In this document: positions 1-6,485 of the stretch, piece after piece
How positions within the stretch are numbered: the first letter of the stretch is position 1
Layout: each line of letters opens with the position of its first letter
Source: an uncultured Clostridia bacterium
Lineage (GTDB): Bacteria > Bacillota_A > Clostridia > Oscillospirales > Oscillospiraceae
Direction of reading: 5' to 3'
NCBI GenBank assembly: GCA_946410505.1
Contig: CAMKAP010000010.1
Location: 1-19,469 of the forward strand
DNA: 19,469 nt
Notes under the pieces: generated by a model
What the model saw: only the letters and a program-made list of their open reading frames with translations
Databases searched by the model: none
What the model was told of the DNA's origin: nothing
Position numbers and translations under genes: made by a program

Positions 1-1001
1 GGGAGAAGACCACCCGCCCCTTCCTGCGCTCCCGTGAGTTCTGGTGGCAGGAGGGTCACACCATCCATGAGACTGCCGAGGAGGCCATGGCGGAGACCGA
101 GCAGCAGCTCAACTGCTATGCCGACTTCTATGAAAAGGTGCTGGCCATCCCCGTGGTGAAGGGCCGCAAGACCGAGAAAGAGAAGTTTGCCGGCGCCGAG
201 GCCACCTATACGGTGGAGTGCATGATGAAGGACCACAAGGCCCTGCAGGGTGCCACCTCCCACTACTTCGGCGACAAGTTTTCCCGGGCCTACGGCGTGA
301 CCTTCACCGGCCGGGACAACAAGCTGCAGTATCCGTTCCAGACCTCCTGGGGCTCCACCACGCGCATGATCGGCGCGGTCATCATGGCCCACGGCGACAA
401 CAACGGTCTGGTCCTGCCCCCGCAGATCGCCCCCATCCAGGTCATCATCCTGCCGGTTGCCCAGCACAAGCCCGGCGTGCTGGAGGCCGCTTCCGCTCTG
501 AAGGAGCGCCTCGCCGCCGCAGGCCTGCGCGTACAGATGGACGACTCCGACAACTCCATGGGCTGGAAGTGCGCGCAGTATGAGATGAAGGGCGTACCTC
601 TCCGCGTGGAGATCGGCCCTCGTGACATCGAAAACGGCCAGTGTGTCCTCGTGCGCCGAAACGACGGCGAGAAGACCGTGATCCGGCTCGAAGAGCTGGA
701 GGAGGCCGCGAAGATGCAGCTCGAGCTGGTGCAGAAGGGCCTTTATGAGAAGGCGAAGATCAATCTGGACGAGCACTGCTGGTCCGCCTTCTCCGTGGAG
801 GAGGCCAGGAAGCTCCAGGAGGAGAAGGGCGGTTTCATCAAGACCATGTGGTGCGGCGATGTGGCCTGCGAGCAGAAGATGAAGGACGAGGCCGGCATGT
901 CCTCCCGCTGCCTGCCCTTTGAGCAGGAGAAGCTGAGCGACGTGTGCGCCTGCTGCGGCAGACCCGCCGAAAAGATGATCTTCTGGGGCGTCGCCTATTG
1001 A
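1..1001 (+). CDS. proS: Proline--tRNA ligase, archaeal/eukaryotic type (5' truncated by window)
   Basis: Cytoplasmic class II aminoacyl-tRNA synthetase that charges tRNA-Pro with proline. The reading frame is open from position 3 with no start, so the gene enters from the left; about 332 residues are visible of a usual ~480. The first visible residues, TRPFLRSREFWWQEGHT, are the class II motif 2 region of ProRS. The anticodon-binding domain follows (around PPQIAPIQVIILPVA). The C-terminal zinc-type domain shows the expected cysteine pairs (WCGDVAC and CACC), and the chain ends in the C-terminal tyrosine (WGVAY) typical of this short, editing-domain-free type. The next ATG, at position 87, lies inside motif 2 and is not a start. 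The gene ends about 30 bp before a strong hairpin shared with the convergent ecfT. The identification is secure; what is missing is the N-terminal part and any leader such as a T-box. Confidence 0.96.
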   Translation, partial: EKTTRPFLRSREFWWQEGHTIHETAEEAMAETEQQLNCYADFYEKVLAIPVVKGRKTEKEKFAGAEATYTVECMMKDHKALQGATSHYFGDKFSRAYGVTFTGRDNKLQYPFQTSWGSTTRMIGAVIMAHGDNNGLVLPPQIAPIQVIILPVAQHKPGVLEAASALKERLAAAGLRVQMDDSDNSMGWKCAQYEMKGVPLRVEIGPRDIENGQCVLVRRNDGEKTVIRLEELEEAAKMQLELVQKGLYEKAKINLDEHCWSAFSVEEARKLQEEKGGFIKTMWCGDVACEQKMKDEAGMSSRCLPFEQEKLSDVCACCGRPAEKMIFWGVAY

Positions 1002-1033
1002 GTTTCCAGTTCTCAGTTTTTAGGTTTTAGAAC

Positions 1034-1072
1034 AGCAAAACACCCGCGGTCTTTGACCGCGGGTGTTTTGCT
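1034..1072. terminator. Bidirectional intrinsic terminator between proS and ecfT
   Basis: A perfect 18-bp stem (1034-1051 with 1055-1072) closes a TTT loop. The stem core is CACCCGCGGTC, flanked by AAAA on one side and TTTT on the other, so a U-run follows the GC core in both directions. It lies between the convergent ends of proS (stop 999-1001) and ecfT (stop 1073-1075) and serves both. Confidence 0.92.
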
Positions 1073-1903
1073 TTATGAGACGAAGGGATTCCAGAATCGG
1101 CTGCCGTTGAGGGAATTGAGAAGCAGGGCCGCAGCGAAGAGCAGGGCGCTGCCCGCCATGGCGAGATAGTCCCAGCATGTGAAGGGCCGGGCCATATACC
1201 AGCTGCGCTTTTTGTTTTTACCGAAGCAGCGGAGCTCCATGGCGTTGGAGATGACTTCGATCCGGTCCATGCTGGAGAGGATCAGGGGGATGAGGATGGC
1301 GCTGGCGCTTCGGAGGCGCCGGATCAGATTCTCCTTCTTGCTCATCTCAATGCCGCGGGCCTGCTGGGCCTGGGAGATCTCCCGGTATTCCCGCTGAATG
1401 TCCGGGATGTAGCGCAGGGCGAGAGAGACCGAGTAGGCCACCGTGTACTTGACGCCGATGCGGTTGAGAGAGGCGGCAAACTCGCTGGGGTTGGTGGTGC
1501 AGACGAAGAGCAGCACGATGGGAATGGAGGCAAGGTATTTGAGAAACAGGTTCAGGTGATAGAAGAGCTGCTCCCTGGTGACGACATAGTTTCCGCCCAG
1601 GGAGAAGAGCACGTGCTTCGTTCCGTAGAGGCTCACGCCATGCTGGGGCGAAAAGACAAAGACCAGGACGTTATTGAGGACCATGAACACCGCCGTAAAG
1701 GCCAGCATGAAGCGCACGTCGGAGATGCGGATTTTGGAGAGGCGAAAGAGGAGCAGGCTCAGAATCACCAGGACCGCCAGAAGCCGTGTGTCGTAGGTGG
1801 TCATGGCTGCAAAGCTCCACAGCAGCACGCACAACAGCTTGGTGGCGCCGGTGAGGCGGTGGATGGGGGAGGGCCGGTCGATGTAGTTGAAGAGATTGGT
1901 CAT
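1073..1903 (-). CDS. ecfT: ECF transporter transmembrane (T) component, EcfT/CbiQ family
   Basis: Integral membrane coupling subunit of an energy-coupling factor importer; it links the two ATPase domains to the substrate-binding S component. The 276-residue length is normal. Hydrophobic segments lie around residues 20-54, 63-85, 118-135 and 247-264. The two cytoplasmic coupling motifs that contact the ATPases are present: ARG at 182-184, in QQARGIE, and a second arginine motif at 223-226 (MELRC, where many homologues have EARG/ELRG). The stretch TTNPSEFAASLNRIGVK is also characteristic of the family. The start ATG overlaps the stop of the ATPase gene by 4 bp (ATGA, 1900-1903), which indicates translational coupling. 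This is the last gene of the ECF operon, read from 4214 leftward. The substrate is set by the S component and cannot be read from this gene. Confidence 0.94.
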   Translation of the reverse strand: MTNLFNYIDRPSPIHRLTGATKLLCVLLWSFAAMTTYDTRLLAVLVILSLLLFRLSKIRISDVRFMLAFTAVFMVLNNVLVFVFSPQHGVSLYGTKHVLFSLGGNYVVTREQLFYHLNLFLKYLASIPIVLLFVCTTNPSEFAASLNRIGVKYTVAYSVSLALRYIPDIQREYREISQAQQARGIEMSKKENLIRRLRSASAILIPLILSSMDRIEVISNAMELRCFGKNKKRSWYMARPFTCWDYLAMAGSALLFAAALLLNSLNGSRFWNPFVS

Positions 1904-3612
1904 GGCCGAACCTCCCGCCGCTCGAAGTCGATGAAGCGTCGCACAAAGGCCCGTCCGTCCTCAATGCCGCAGAGCTGCGCGAGGGCGTAGAGGCTGGTCT
2001 CCTTGAGGTTTGCCTCACGGATGATCTCCGCGTCCGTCAGCACGGCGGCGCAGTCCGTGTCCGCGAGGATGATCCCGCGGTTGAAGACCACGGCGCGCTC
2101 GGCGTATTCCAGCATCAGATGCATGTCGTGGGTGATCATGGCCACGGTGATGCCGCGCTTCTTGAGCTGCAGCAGAAACTCCATGATCTCGGTATAGTGG
2201 CGGTAATCCTGCCCGGCGGTGGGCTCGTCGAGAATGATCATTTCCGGCTCCAGCACCAGGATCGCTGCGATGGTCACACGTTTTTTCTGCCCGAAGCTCA
2301 GTGCCGAGACCGGCCAGTTGCGGAAGGGCCAGAGCCCGCAGACCTTCAGCGTTTCCTCCACCCGGGGGCGGATTTCCTCCTCCGAAAGGCCGCGGGTGCG
2401 AAGCCCCAGAGCAACTTCGTCATAGATCATGACCTTGGAGATCATCTGGTTGGGGTTCTGCATCACATAGCCGATGCGGTCGGCCCGCTCCTTGATGGAG
2501 AGGGGCGCCATGTCCTCCCCGTGAAAGCGCAGGAAGCCGCTCTGCTGCGTCTCGAAGCCGCAGCAAAGCTTGGAGAAGGTGGATTTTCCCGCGCCGTTGC
2601 GGCCCACGATGGCCAGAAGCTCGCCCTTCTGCGCCCGGACGGAGACACCCTTGAGCGTCTCGTGCTTCTTTCCGGGGTAGGCAAAGTGCAGGTCCTCCGC
2701 CTCCAGCAGCAGCGGCCGCTCCGGTTCCTTCTGCGCAGGCGGTGCGGCGGCAAACCAGGTGCGCACCCTTTCCTTGTCGTCCTCACTGAGCTGCAGGCTC
2801 CGGATGCTGTGGGGCTGCATGGCGGGCGTGACGGACACGCCCGCGTATTTCAGCGCGGTCAGGTACAAAGGCTCCCGGATGCCGGAATCCCTAAGCCAGG
2901 TGCCGGAGAGCAGTTCGTCCGGGGAGGTGTCCGCCAGGATGCGGCCCTCGCCCATGAGGACGATCCGGTCCACGTCCCGGTGCAGCACGTCCTCCAGCCG
3001 ATGCTCGATGATGATGACGGCGGCGCCGGTCTGCTGCCGGGCCTGCTCAATGAGCTCGATGGCCGATTTGCCCGTGGCCGGGTCCAGGTTCGCCAAGGGC
3101 TCGTCGAAGACCAGCACGTCCACATGGTTCACCAGCACGCCGGCCAGGCTCACGCGCTGCTTCTGCCCGCCGGAGAGCTCGTTCGGCGCGTGGAGCAGAT
3201 GACTCTCCACGTCCACCAGAGCGGCGGCCTCACGGACGCGGTCGTGGAGCGCGGGCTCCTGCACACAGTCGTTTTCCAGGGAGAAGGCGATGTCCTCGGC
3301 TACGGTCAGGCCGATGAACTGCCCGTCCGGGTCCTGCAGCACAGTGCCCACATGGCGGGAGATCGCAAAGATGCTCTGCTCTTTTGCCTCTTTCCCGGCG
3401 ATGCGCAGGCTTCCGCTCATTGTGCCCCGGTAAGAGAAGGGGATCAGACCGTTGATGCAGTGGGCCAGGGTGCTCTTGCCGCAGCCGGAGGGGCCAGCGA
3501 TCAGGATCTTTTCCCCCCTGCGCACCGTCAGACAGATGTCGTACAGCGTGGGCTTTGCCTGGGCGTTATACTGGAAGCCGAAGTGATCAAACTGGATGAT
3601 GGGATCGTTCAT
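1900..3612 (-). CDS. ECF transporter ATP-binding protein with two fused ABC domains (YkoD-like EcfA1-EcfA2)
   Basis: Energises the ECF importer; 570 residues containing both nucleotide-binding domains that many organisms encode as separate ecfA1 and ecfA2. Domain 1: Walker A GPSGCGKS at 40-47, Q-loop near 93, signature LSGGQ at 146-150, Walker B VLVFDE at 166-171, switch histidine 204. Domain 2: Walker A GRNGAGKS at 337-344, Q-loop near 385, signature LSFGQ at 438-442, Walker B MIILDE at 458-463, switch histidine 495. The signature LSFGQ is a small departure from LSGGQ. The start is the ATG at 3612, preceded by GGAG at good spacing; the frame is open further upstream to 3720 but that would run over the S-component gene end. 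It lies 50 bp downstream of the S-component stop and overlaps ecfT by 4 bp. Confidence 0.94.
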   Translation of the reverse strand: MNDPIIQFDHFGFQYNAQAKPTLYDICLTVRRGEKILIAGPSGCGKSTLAHCINGLIPFSYRGTMSGSLRIAGKEAKEQSIFAISRHVGTVLQDPDGQFIGLTVAEDIAFSLENDCVQEPALHDRVREAAALVDVESHLLHAPNELSGGQKQRVSLAGVLVNHVDVLVFDEPLANLDPATGKSAIELIEQARQQTGAAVIIIEHRLEDVLHRDVDRIVLMGEGRILADTSPDELLSGTWLRDSGIREPLYLTALKYAGVSVTPAMQPHSIRSLQLSEDDKERVRTWFAAAPPAQKEPERPLLLEAEDLHFAYPGKKHETLKGVSVRAQKGELLAIVGRNGAGKSTFSKLCCGFETQQSGFLRFHGEDMAPLSIKERADRIGYVMQNPNQMISKVMIYDEVALGLRTRGLSEEEIRPRVEETLKVCGLWPFRNWPVSALSFGQKKRVTIAAILVLEPEMIILDEPTAGQDYRHYTEIMEFLLQLKKRGITVAMITHDMHLMLEYAERAVVFNRGIILADTDCAAVLTDAEIIREANLKETSLYALAQLCGIEDGRAFVRRFIDFERREVRP

Positions 3613-3632
3613 AGGATTCTCCAATAATGAAA

Positions 3633-3655
3633 CGGGCGGCCCAAAGGGCCGCCCG
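3633..3655 (-). other. GC-rich hairpin between S-component and ATPase genes
   Basis: A perfect 10-bp stem, CGGGCGGCCC (3633-3642) with its complement (3646-3655), closes an AAA loop in the 50-bp gap of the ECF operon. On the minus strand it is followed by TTTCATTATT, a broken U-run, so it may be a leaky terminator that lets more S component than ATPase/EcfT be made, or an mRNA-stabilising stem. The role is inferred. Confidence 0.6.
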
Positions 3656-3662
3656 CTTTGAT

Positions 3663-4214
3663 TCACTCTTCTTCTTTCAGGCTGCCCTGTCTGGGCTTGG
3701 CGGCAGCGTAGGCGATGCACAGAAGCGTGCCCACGATGGCGGTGGTGACGATGTTGGAAATACCGCCCACCAGACCCTGGACAAAGACCTTGTTGGCAGG
3801 CTCGGCATAAAACAGAATGTCCAGCACGGGGGCAACCAGGCCCCAGGCGATGATGTGGCTCACTATCTGATAGAGGTTAAAGCGGAGAATATCTTTCTTG
3901 GCGAACTCGCCCTCGGCCAGCTTAAGGCGTTTTGCCACCAGACCGACCAGGCAGCCGAACACCGCGGAGGCCACGACCCAGCTCCACCACACGCCCCAGC
4001 CGTAGCTGAAGTCGATAAGGGCATGGCCGATAAAGCCGATCAGGGCGCCGGCCACGGGGCCGAAGAGGGCGGCCATAAAGGCCAGCAGGCCGTACTGCAG
4101 GGAGATGTTGGTATTGGGAACGGGACTCGGGATGGCGACAAAGCGGCCCAGCACAAAGAACAGGGCGGCGCCGATGCCGATGGCCACGATGGTGGTCACG
4201 GGGGACTTTTTCAT
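3663..4214 (-). CDS. ECF transporter S component, UPF0397 family
   Basis: Substrate-binding membrane subunit of the ECF importer, first gene of the operon; 183 residues with about five to six hydrophobic segments. The N-terminal AIGIGAALFFVLGRFVAIP, the NTNISLQYGLLAF stretch, FGPVAGALIGFIGHALIDF and the tail YAAAKPRQGSLKEEE match my recollection of UPF0397 proteins of Firmicutes, which sit beside a double ATPase and an EcfT exactly as here. UPF0397 falls in the ECF riboflavin-type S-component Pfam group, but the substrate of this branch is not certain, so no vitamin is assigned. Start: ATG at 4214 with AAGGAGTG about 7 nt upstream. A good sigma-70 promoter lies about 70 bp upstream. No known riboswitch was recognised in the leader. 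Confidence 0.88.
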   Translation of the reverse strand: MKKSPVTTIVAIGIGAALFFVLGRFVAIPSPVPNTNISLQYGLLAFMAALFGPVAGALIGFIGHALIDFSYGWGVWWSWVVASAVFGCLVGLVAKRLKLAEGEFAKKDILRFNLYQIVSHIIAWGLVAPVLDILFYAEPANKVFVQGLVGGISNIVTTAIVGTLLCIAYAAAKPRQGSLKEEE

Positions 4215-4258
4215 GGAAATCCACTCCTTCTGACTCTATAAATGGGGATTGATCCAAA

Positions 4259-4275
4259 CCAAACTTATTGTTTGG
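4259..4275. promoter_or_regulatory. Inverted repeat at start of ECF operon transcript (possible operator)
   Basis: CCAAAC-TTATT-GTTTGG is a perfect 6-bp inverted repeat with a 5-bp spacer. It begins about 10 bp downstream of the -10 box of the ECF promoter, that is, at or just after the expected transcription start. The position fits a repressor operator; as RNA it would be only a weak stem. No regulator is identified. Confidence 0.5.
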
Positions 4276-4285
4276 GAATGAAATC

Positions 4286-4313
4286 ATTATAACAGCGTTT
4301 CCCGTGAAGTCAA
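4286..4313 (-). promoter_or_regulatory. Sigma-70 promoter of the ECF transporter operon
   Basis: On the minus strand TTGACT (4308-4313) and TATAAT (4286-4291) are separated by 16 bp. The -10 is perfect and the -35 matches five of six. Transcription would start near 4279, giving a leader of about 65 nt before the S-component ATG. Confidence 0.82.
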
Positions 4314-4399
4314 GATATTCTGTAATACTGACACCTGATAGAACTCTCGGACCGTAGTCAAACCCTTGCCGCAGAAACAGGACTTGCATGGGGAGAGGG

Positions 4400-4426
4400 C
4401 GAGAGGGAATTGGGTATTCCCTCTCG
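4400..4426. other. Orphan hairpin 1 in the ECF/gntR intergenic
   Basis: A perfect 11-bp stem, CGAGAGGGAAT (4400-4410) with ATTCCCTCTCG (4416-4426), and a TGGGT loop. It is upstream of both divergent operons, so it terminates neither. A short GGCTTTAT follows on the plus strand. From 4314 to 4399, between this hairpin and the ECF promoter, I see no gene or motif I can name. Confidence 0.55.
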
Positions 4427-4440
4427 GGCTTTATATACTC

Positions 4441-4474
4441 AAAAATGAGAACTTTTTCGGAAGTTCTCATTTTT
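4441..4474. terminator. Orphan terminator-like hairpin 2 in the ECF/gntR intergenic
   Basis: A perfect 14-bp stem, AAAAATGAGAACTT (4441-4454) with AAGTTCTCATTTTT (4461-4474), closes a TTTCGG loop. A five-T run ends the stem in both directions and TTTT follows two bases later on the plus strand. The shape is that of a bidirectional intrinsic terminator, yet no coding region precedes it on either strand within the gap. It could end a small RNA or block read-through into gntR. Confidence 0.6.
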
Positions 4475-4483
4475 GGTTTTCAA

Positions 4484-4495
4484 GCTGTCGACAGC
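4484..4495. repeat. 12-bp perfect palindrome
   Basis: GCTGTCGACAGC is a perfect palindrome just downstream of hairpin 2 and about 55 bp upstream of the gntR -35 box. It may be a binding site, or may arise by chance; nothing else supports a role. Confidence 0.3.
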
Positions 4496-4548
4496 GTGAA
4501 ATCTCGGATTCTTTTCGGCCTTTCATCAGATAACAGGATCAAAAGCGC

Positions 4549-4577
4549 TTGACAAACATCTGTTTATGGTGTATATA
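4549..4577 (+). promoter_or_regulatory. Sigma-70 promoter of the gntR-ABC operon
   Basis: Consensus TTGACA (4549-4554) and TATATA (4572-4577) with a 17-bp spacer; an alternative -10, TATATT at 4574, gives 19 bp. Transcription would start near 4585, about 25 nt before the gntR ATG. Confidence 0.85.
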
Positions 4578-4589
4578 TTGATTATACAC
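4569..4589. promoter_or_regulatory. Inverted repeat over the gntR -10 (probable autoregulatory operator)
   Basis: GTGTATA-N7-TATACAC is a perfect 7-bp inverted repeat that covers the -10 box and start site of the gntR promoter. YtrA-type GntR repressors commonly bind such palindromes in their own promoters, so occupancy here would block RNA polymerase. The link to the adjacent gntR is an inference from position and symmetry. Confidence 0.7.
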
Positions 4590-4609
4590 AGTATGAACGG
4601 AGAACACAG

Positions 4610-4984
4610 ATGACGATTTTGATCGACAACCGAAGCGGCGCACCGATCTATGAGCAGATCTTCGGCCAGATCCGCGACCAGATTTTCTCCGGGGCGCTGC
4701 CGGAGGATTCGCCGCTGCCCTCGATCCGGACGCTGGCCAAGGACCTGCGCATCAGTGTCATCACCACCAAGCGGGCCTATGAGGAGCTGGAGGCGGCGGG
4801 TTACATCTACACGCTGCCCGGGAAGGGGAGCTTTGTGGCGGCGCGCAACGAGCAGCTGCTGCGGGAGGAGTACCTGCGGCAGATGGAGGAGCATCTGCTG
4901 GCACTGCGGGAGCTGGCCGGGCGCTGCGGGATGAGCCGGGAAGAAGTGATGGAGTATTATGACACGCTGGAGGACGACACATGA
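4610..4984 (+). CDS. GntR family transcriptional regulator, YtrA subfamily
   Basis: DNA-binding repressor of 124 residues, the short YtrA type without a ligand-binding domain. The N-terminal winged helix-turn-helix is clear: APIYEQIFGQIRDQIFSG, then LPSIRTLAKDLRISVITTKR for the recognition region, and the wing GYIYTLPGKGSFVA near residues 64-77. The last 45 residues are a charged helical tail probably used for dimerisation. Start: ATG at 4610 after GGAGA. The gene heads a three-gene operon with an ABC ATPase and permease and overlaps the ATPase by 4 bp (ATGA). YtrA members usually repress the ABC exporter encoded with them, often in response to cell-envelope stress or peptide antibiotics; the inducer here is unknown. 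Confidence 0.93.
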   Translation: MTILIDNRSGAPIYEQIFGQIRDQIFSGALPEDSPLPSIRTLAKDLRISVITTKRAYEELEAAGYIYTLPGKGSFVAARNEQLLREEYLRQMEEHLLALRELAGRCGMSREEVMEYYDTLEDDT

Positions 4985-5823
4985 ACGCCATTGAGATTCG
5001 CGGACTTGAAAAACACTATCCCGGCTTTGATCTGAAGCTGGATCTGGAACTGCCGCAGGGCTGCATTCTGGGCCTGATCGGAGAAAACGGCGCCGGCAAA
5101 TCCACCACGATCAAGTCCATCCTCGGCATGATCCGGCCGGACGCCGGCAGCATCCGCGTTCTGGGGCAGGACAACAGCCGGAATTTTGCCCCCGTACGGG
5201 AGGACATCGGCGTGGTGCTGGACGAGGGGGGCCTGCCCTCCTGTCTCAACGCTCGGCAGCTGGGAAAGGTCATGGCCGGGATCTATAAAAACTGGGACGC
5301 TGCGGTGTACGAGGGCTATCTGAAAAAGCTTTCCCTGCCTTCCGACAAACCTTACAGCGAAATGTCGCGCGGCATGAAGATGAAGCAGGCCATCGCCGTG
5401 GCGCTGAGCCACCATCCGAAGCTGCTGGTGCTGGATGAGGCCACCTCCGGCCTGGACCCGGTGGTGCGCGACGAGGTGGTGGAGATCTTTTCGGACTTTA
5501 CCAGGGAGGAGGACCACGCGGTGCTCATCTCCTCCCACATCGTGAGCGACCTGGAGAAGATCTGCGACTATGTGGCCTTTCTGCATCAGGGGCGGCTGCT
5601 CCTGTGCGAGGAGAAGGACGCGCTGCGCGAGCAATACTGTCTGCTGCAGTTGTCAAAGAGTGATTTTGAAAAGCTGGACCCGGCGGCGGTCATCGGCCGC
5701 CGCGCCACGCCCTACGGGGTCTCCGCCATCCTGCGGCGGGAGGTTGCGCCGGCCGGATACCCGGCGGAACCGGTGGGGGTCGAGGATCTGTTCATCCTGA
5801 TGGTAAAGGAGGGAGAACATTGA
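4981..5823 (+). CDS. ABC transporter ATP-binding protein (ABC-2 exporter, YtrB/BcrA-like)
   Basis: ATPase subunit of 280 residues for the adjacent ABC-2 permease. Walker A GENGAGKS is at 34-41 and Walker B LLVLDE at 148-153, followed by ATSGLDP. The D-loop and switch region (ISSHIVSD) are present. The signature reads MSRGM at 128-132 instead of LSGGQ, a variation I have seen in this YtrB-like branch. The C-terminal 70 residues, after the nucleotide-binding domain, are typical of exporters of this class. It overlaps gntR upstream and the permease downstream by 4 bp each, so all three are coupled. The substrate is unknown: lantibiotic or peptide resistance, or acetoin use as proposed for B. subtilis ytr, are possible by family only. 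Confidence 0.92.
   Translation: MNAIEIRGLEKHYPGFDLKLDLELPQGCILGLIGENGAGKSTTIKSILGMIRPDAGSIRVLGQDNSRNFAPVREDIGVVLDEGGLPSCLNARQLGKVMAGIYKNWDAAVYEGYLKKLSLPSDKPYSEMSRGMKMKQAIAVALSHHPKLLVLDEATSGLDPVVRDEVVEIFSDFTREEDHAVLISSHIVSDLEKICDYVAFLHQGRLLLCEEKDALREQYCLLQLSKSDFEKLDPAAVIGRRATPYGVSAILRREVAPAGYPAEPVGVEDLFILMVKEGEH
5806..5812 (+). promoter_or_regulatory. Ribosome binding site fixing a TTG start for the permease
   Basis: AAGGAGG at 5806-5812 lies 7 nt before TTG at 5820. The TTG overlaps the ATPase stop (TTGA). A later in-frame ATG at 5850 would remove the MRGLIQKDLY start that is typical of the family. Confidence 0.75.
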
Positions 5824-6437
5824 GGGGCCTGATTCAGAAGGACCTGTACATGATCTGGCGCTACGGGCGCTCGCTGCTGGTGATGAGCGGGATTTTCCTC
5901 GCAGTCAGTACGGTGGCGCAGGAACAGAACTATTTCTTCGTGGTCTACCCGGTGCTCTTCGCGGGCGTCCTGCCGGTGACGCTCATCTCCTATGAGGAGC
6001 GGGACGGCTGGAACAGCCTCTGCGACACCATGCCCCTCTCCCGCAAAACCGTTGTCGATGAGCGCTATGTGATGACATTTCTGTGCTTTCTGGGGATGTA
6101 TGTGATCACGCTCTGCGTACAGGGGGCGGTGCTGCTGCCGAAGGGCAGGGCGGAGGAGCTCACGCAGCTTGCCTGCACGCTCCCCGCGGTCGGCCTGCTG
6201 GCTCCCGCGGTGATGATCCCGGTCACCTTCCGCTGGGGCGTGGAAAAGGGCCGCCTCGCCTACTACATCTTCATCGGCGTGGTGGTGGCGCTGGGCGTGA
6301 TCGGCGCAAGCTCCCTCTCGAACCTGAGCGGGGAGATCGCGGGAGCCGGGATGTGGGCACTGCCGCTGGCGGCCGTCGCGGCCTTCGGCCTTTCCTGGCT
6401 GATCGCCGTTAAAATCTACGAAAAGAGAGAATTATAA
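5820..6437 (+). CDS. ABC-2 type transporter permease
   Basis: Membrane subunit of 205 residues with about six hydrophobic segments (roughly 18-32, 40-56, 84-103, 119-137, 146-166 and 175-197). The opening MRGLIQKDLYMIWRYGRSLL resembles the start of ABC-2 permeases that pair with YtrA-type regulators; the loop YEERDGWNSLCDTMPLSRKTVV, between TM2 and TM3, is also characteristic. The start is TTG, supported by a strong Shine-Dalgarno sequence and by the 4-bp overlap with the ATPase. It is the last gene of the operon, and a perfect terminator follows within 10 bp. With the ATPase it probably forms an exporter homodimer; the substrate is not known. Confidence 0.86.
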   Translation: MRGLIQKDLYMIWRYGRSLLVMSGIFLAVSTVAQEQNYFFVVYPVLFAGVLPVTLISYEERDGWNSLCDTMPLSRKTVVDERYVMTFLCFLGMYVITLCVQGAVLLPKGRAEELTQLACTLPAVGLLAPAVMIPVTFRWGVEKGRLAYYIFIGVVVALGVIGASSLSNLSGEIAGAGMWALPLAAVAAFGLSWLIAVKIYEKREL

Positions 6438-6446
6438 AAGGTCGAC

Positions 6447-6484
6447 AAGGAAGCGCCCCGGGCAGCAGCCCGGGGCGCTTCCTT
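6447..6484. terminator. Bidirectional terminator between permease and Nudix genes
   Basis: A perfect 17-bp stem (6447-6463 with 6468-6484, loop AGCA) with core GCGCCCCGGGC. It lies between the convergent permease stop (6437) and Nudix stop (6486). The flanking U-run is short, but the stem is very stable. Confidence 0.85.
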
Positions 6485-6485
6485 A

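Noticed and set aside
1556..4241. Long open frames on the plus strand opposite the ECF operon (for example 2119-3627).
   Set aside because: They are antisense shadows of clear ABC and membrane proteins in a GC-rich region, with no ribosome site and no recognisable domains.
4335..4440. On the minus strand, words like GTTTCTGC and GACTACGG resemble the J2/3 and J3/1 parts of a purine riboswitch.
   Set aside because: The stretch between them is too short for the P3 stem, no matching P1 can be formed, and a good promoter lies downstream of it, so it would not be in the ECF leader. A covariance search would settle it.
4981..5823. Degenerate ABC signature MSRGM as a sign of a dead ATPase.
   Set aside because: Walker A, Walker B and the switch region are intact, and similar signatures occur in YtrB-like ATPases, so it is probably active.
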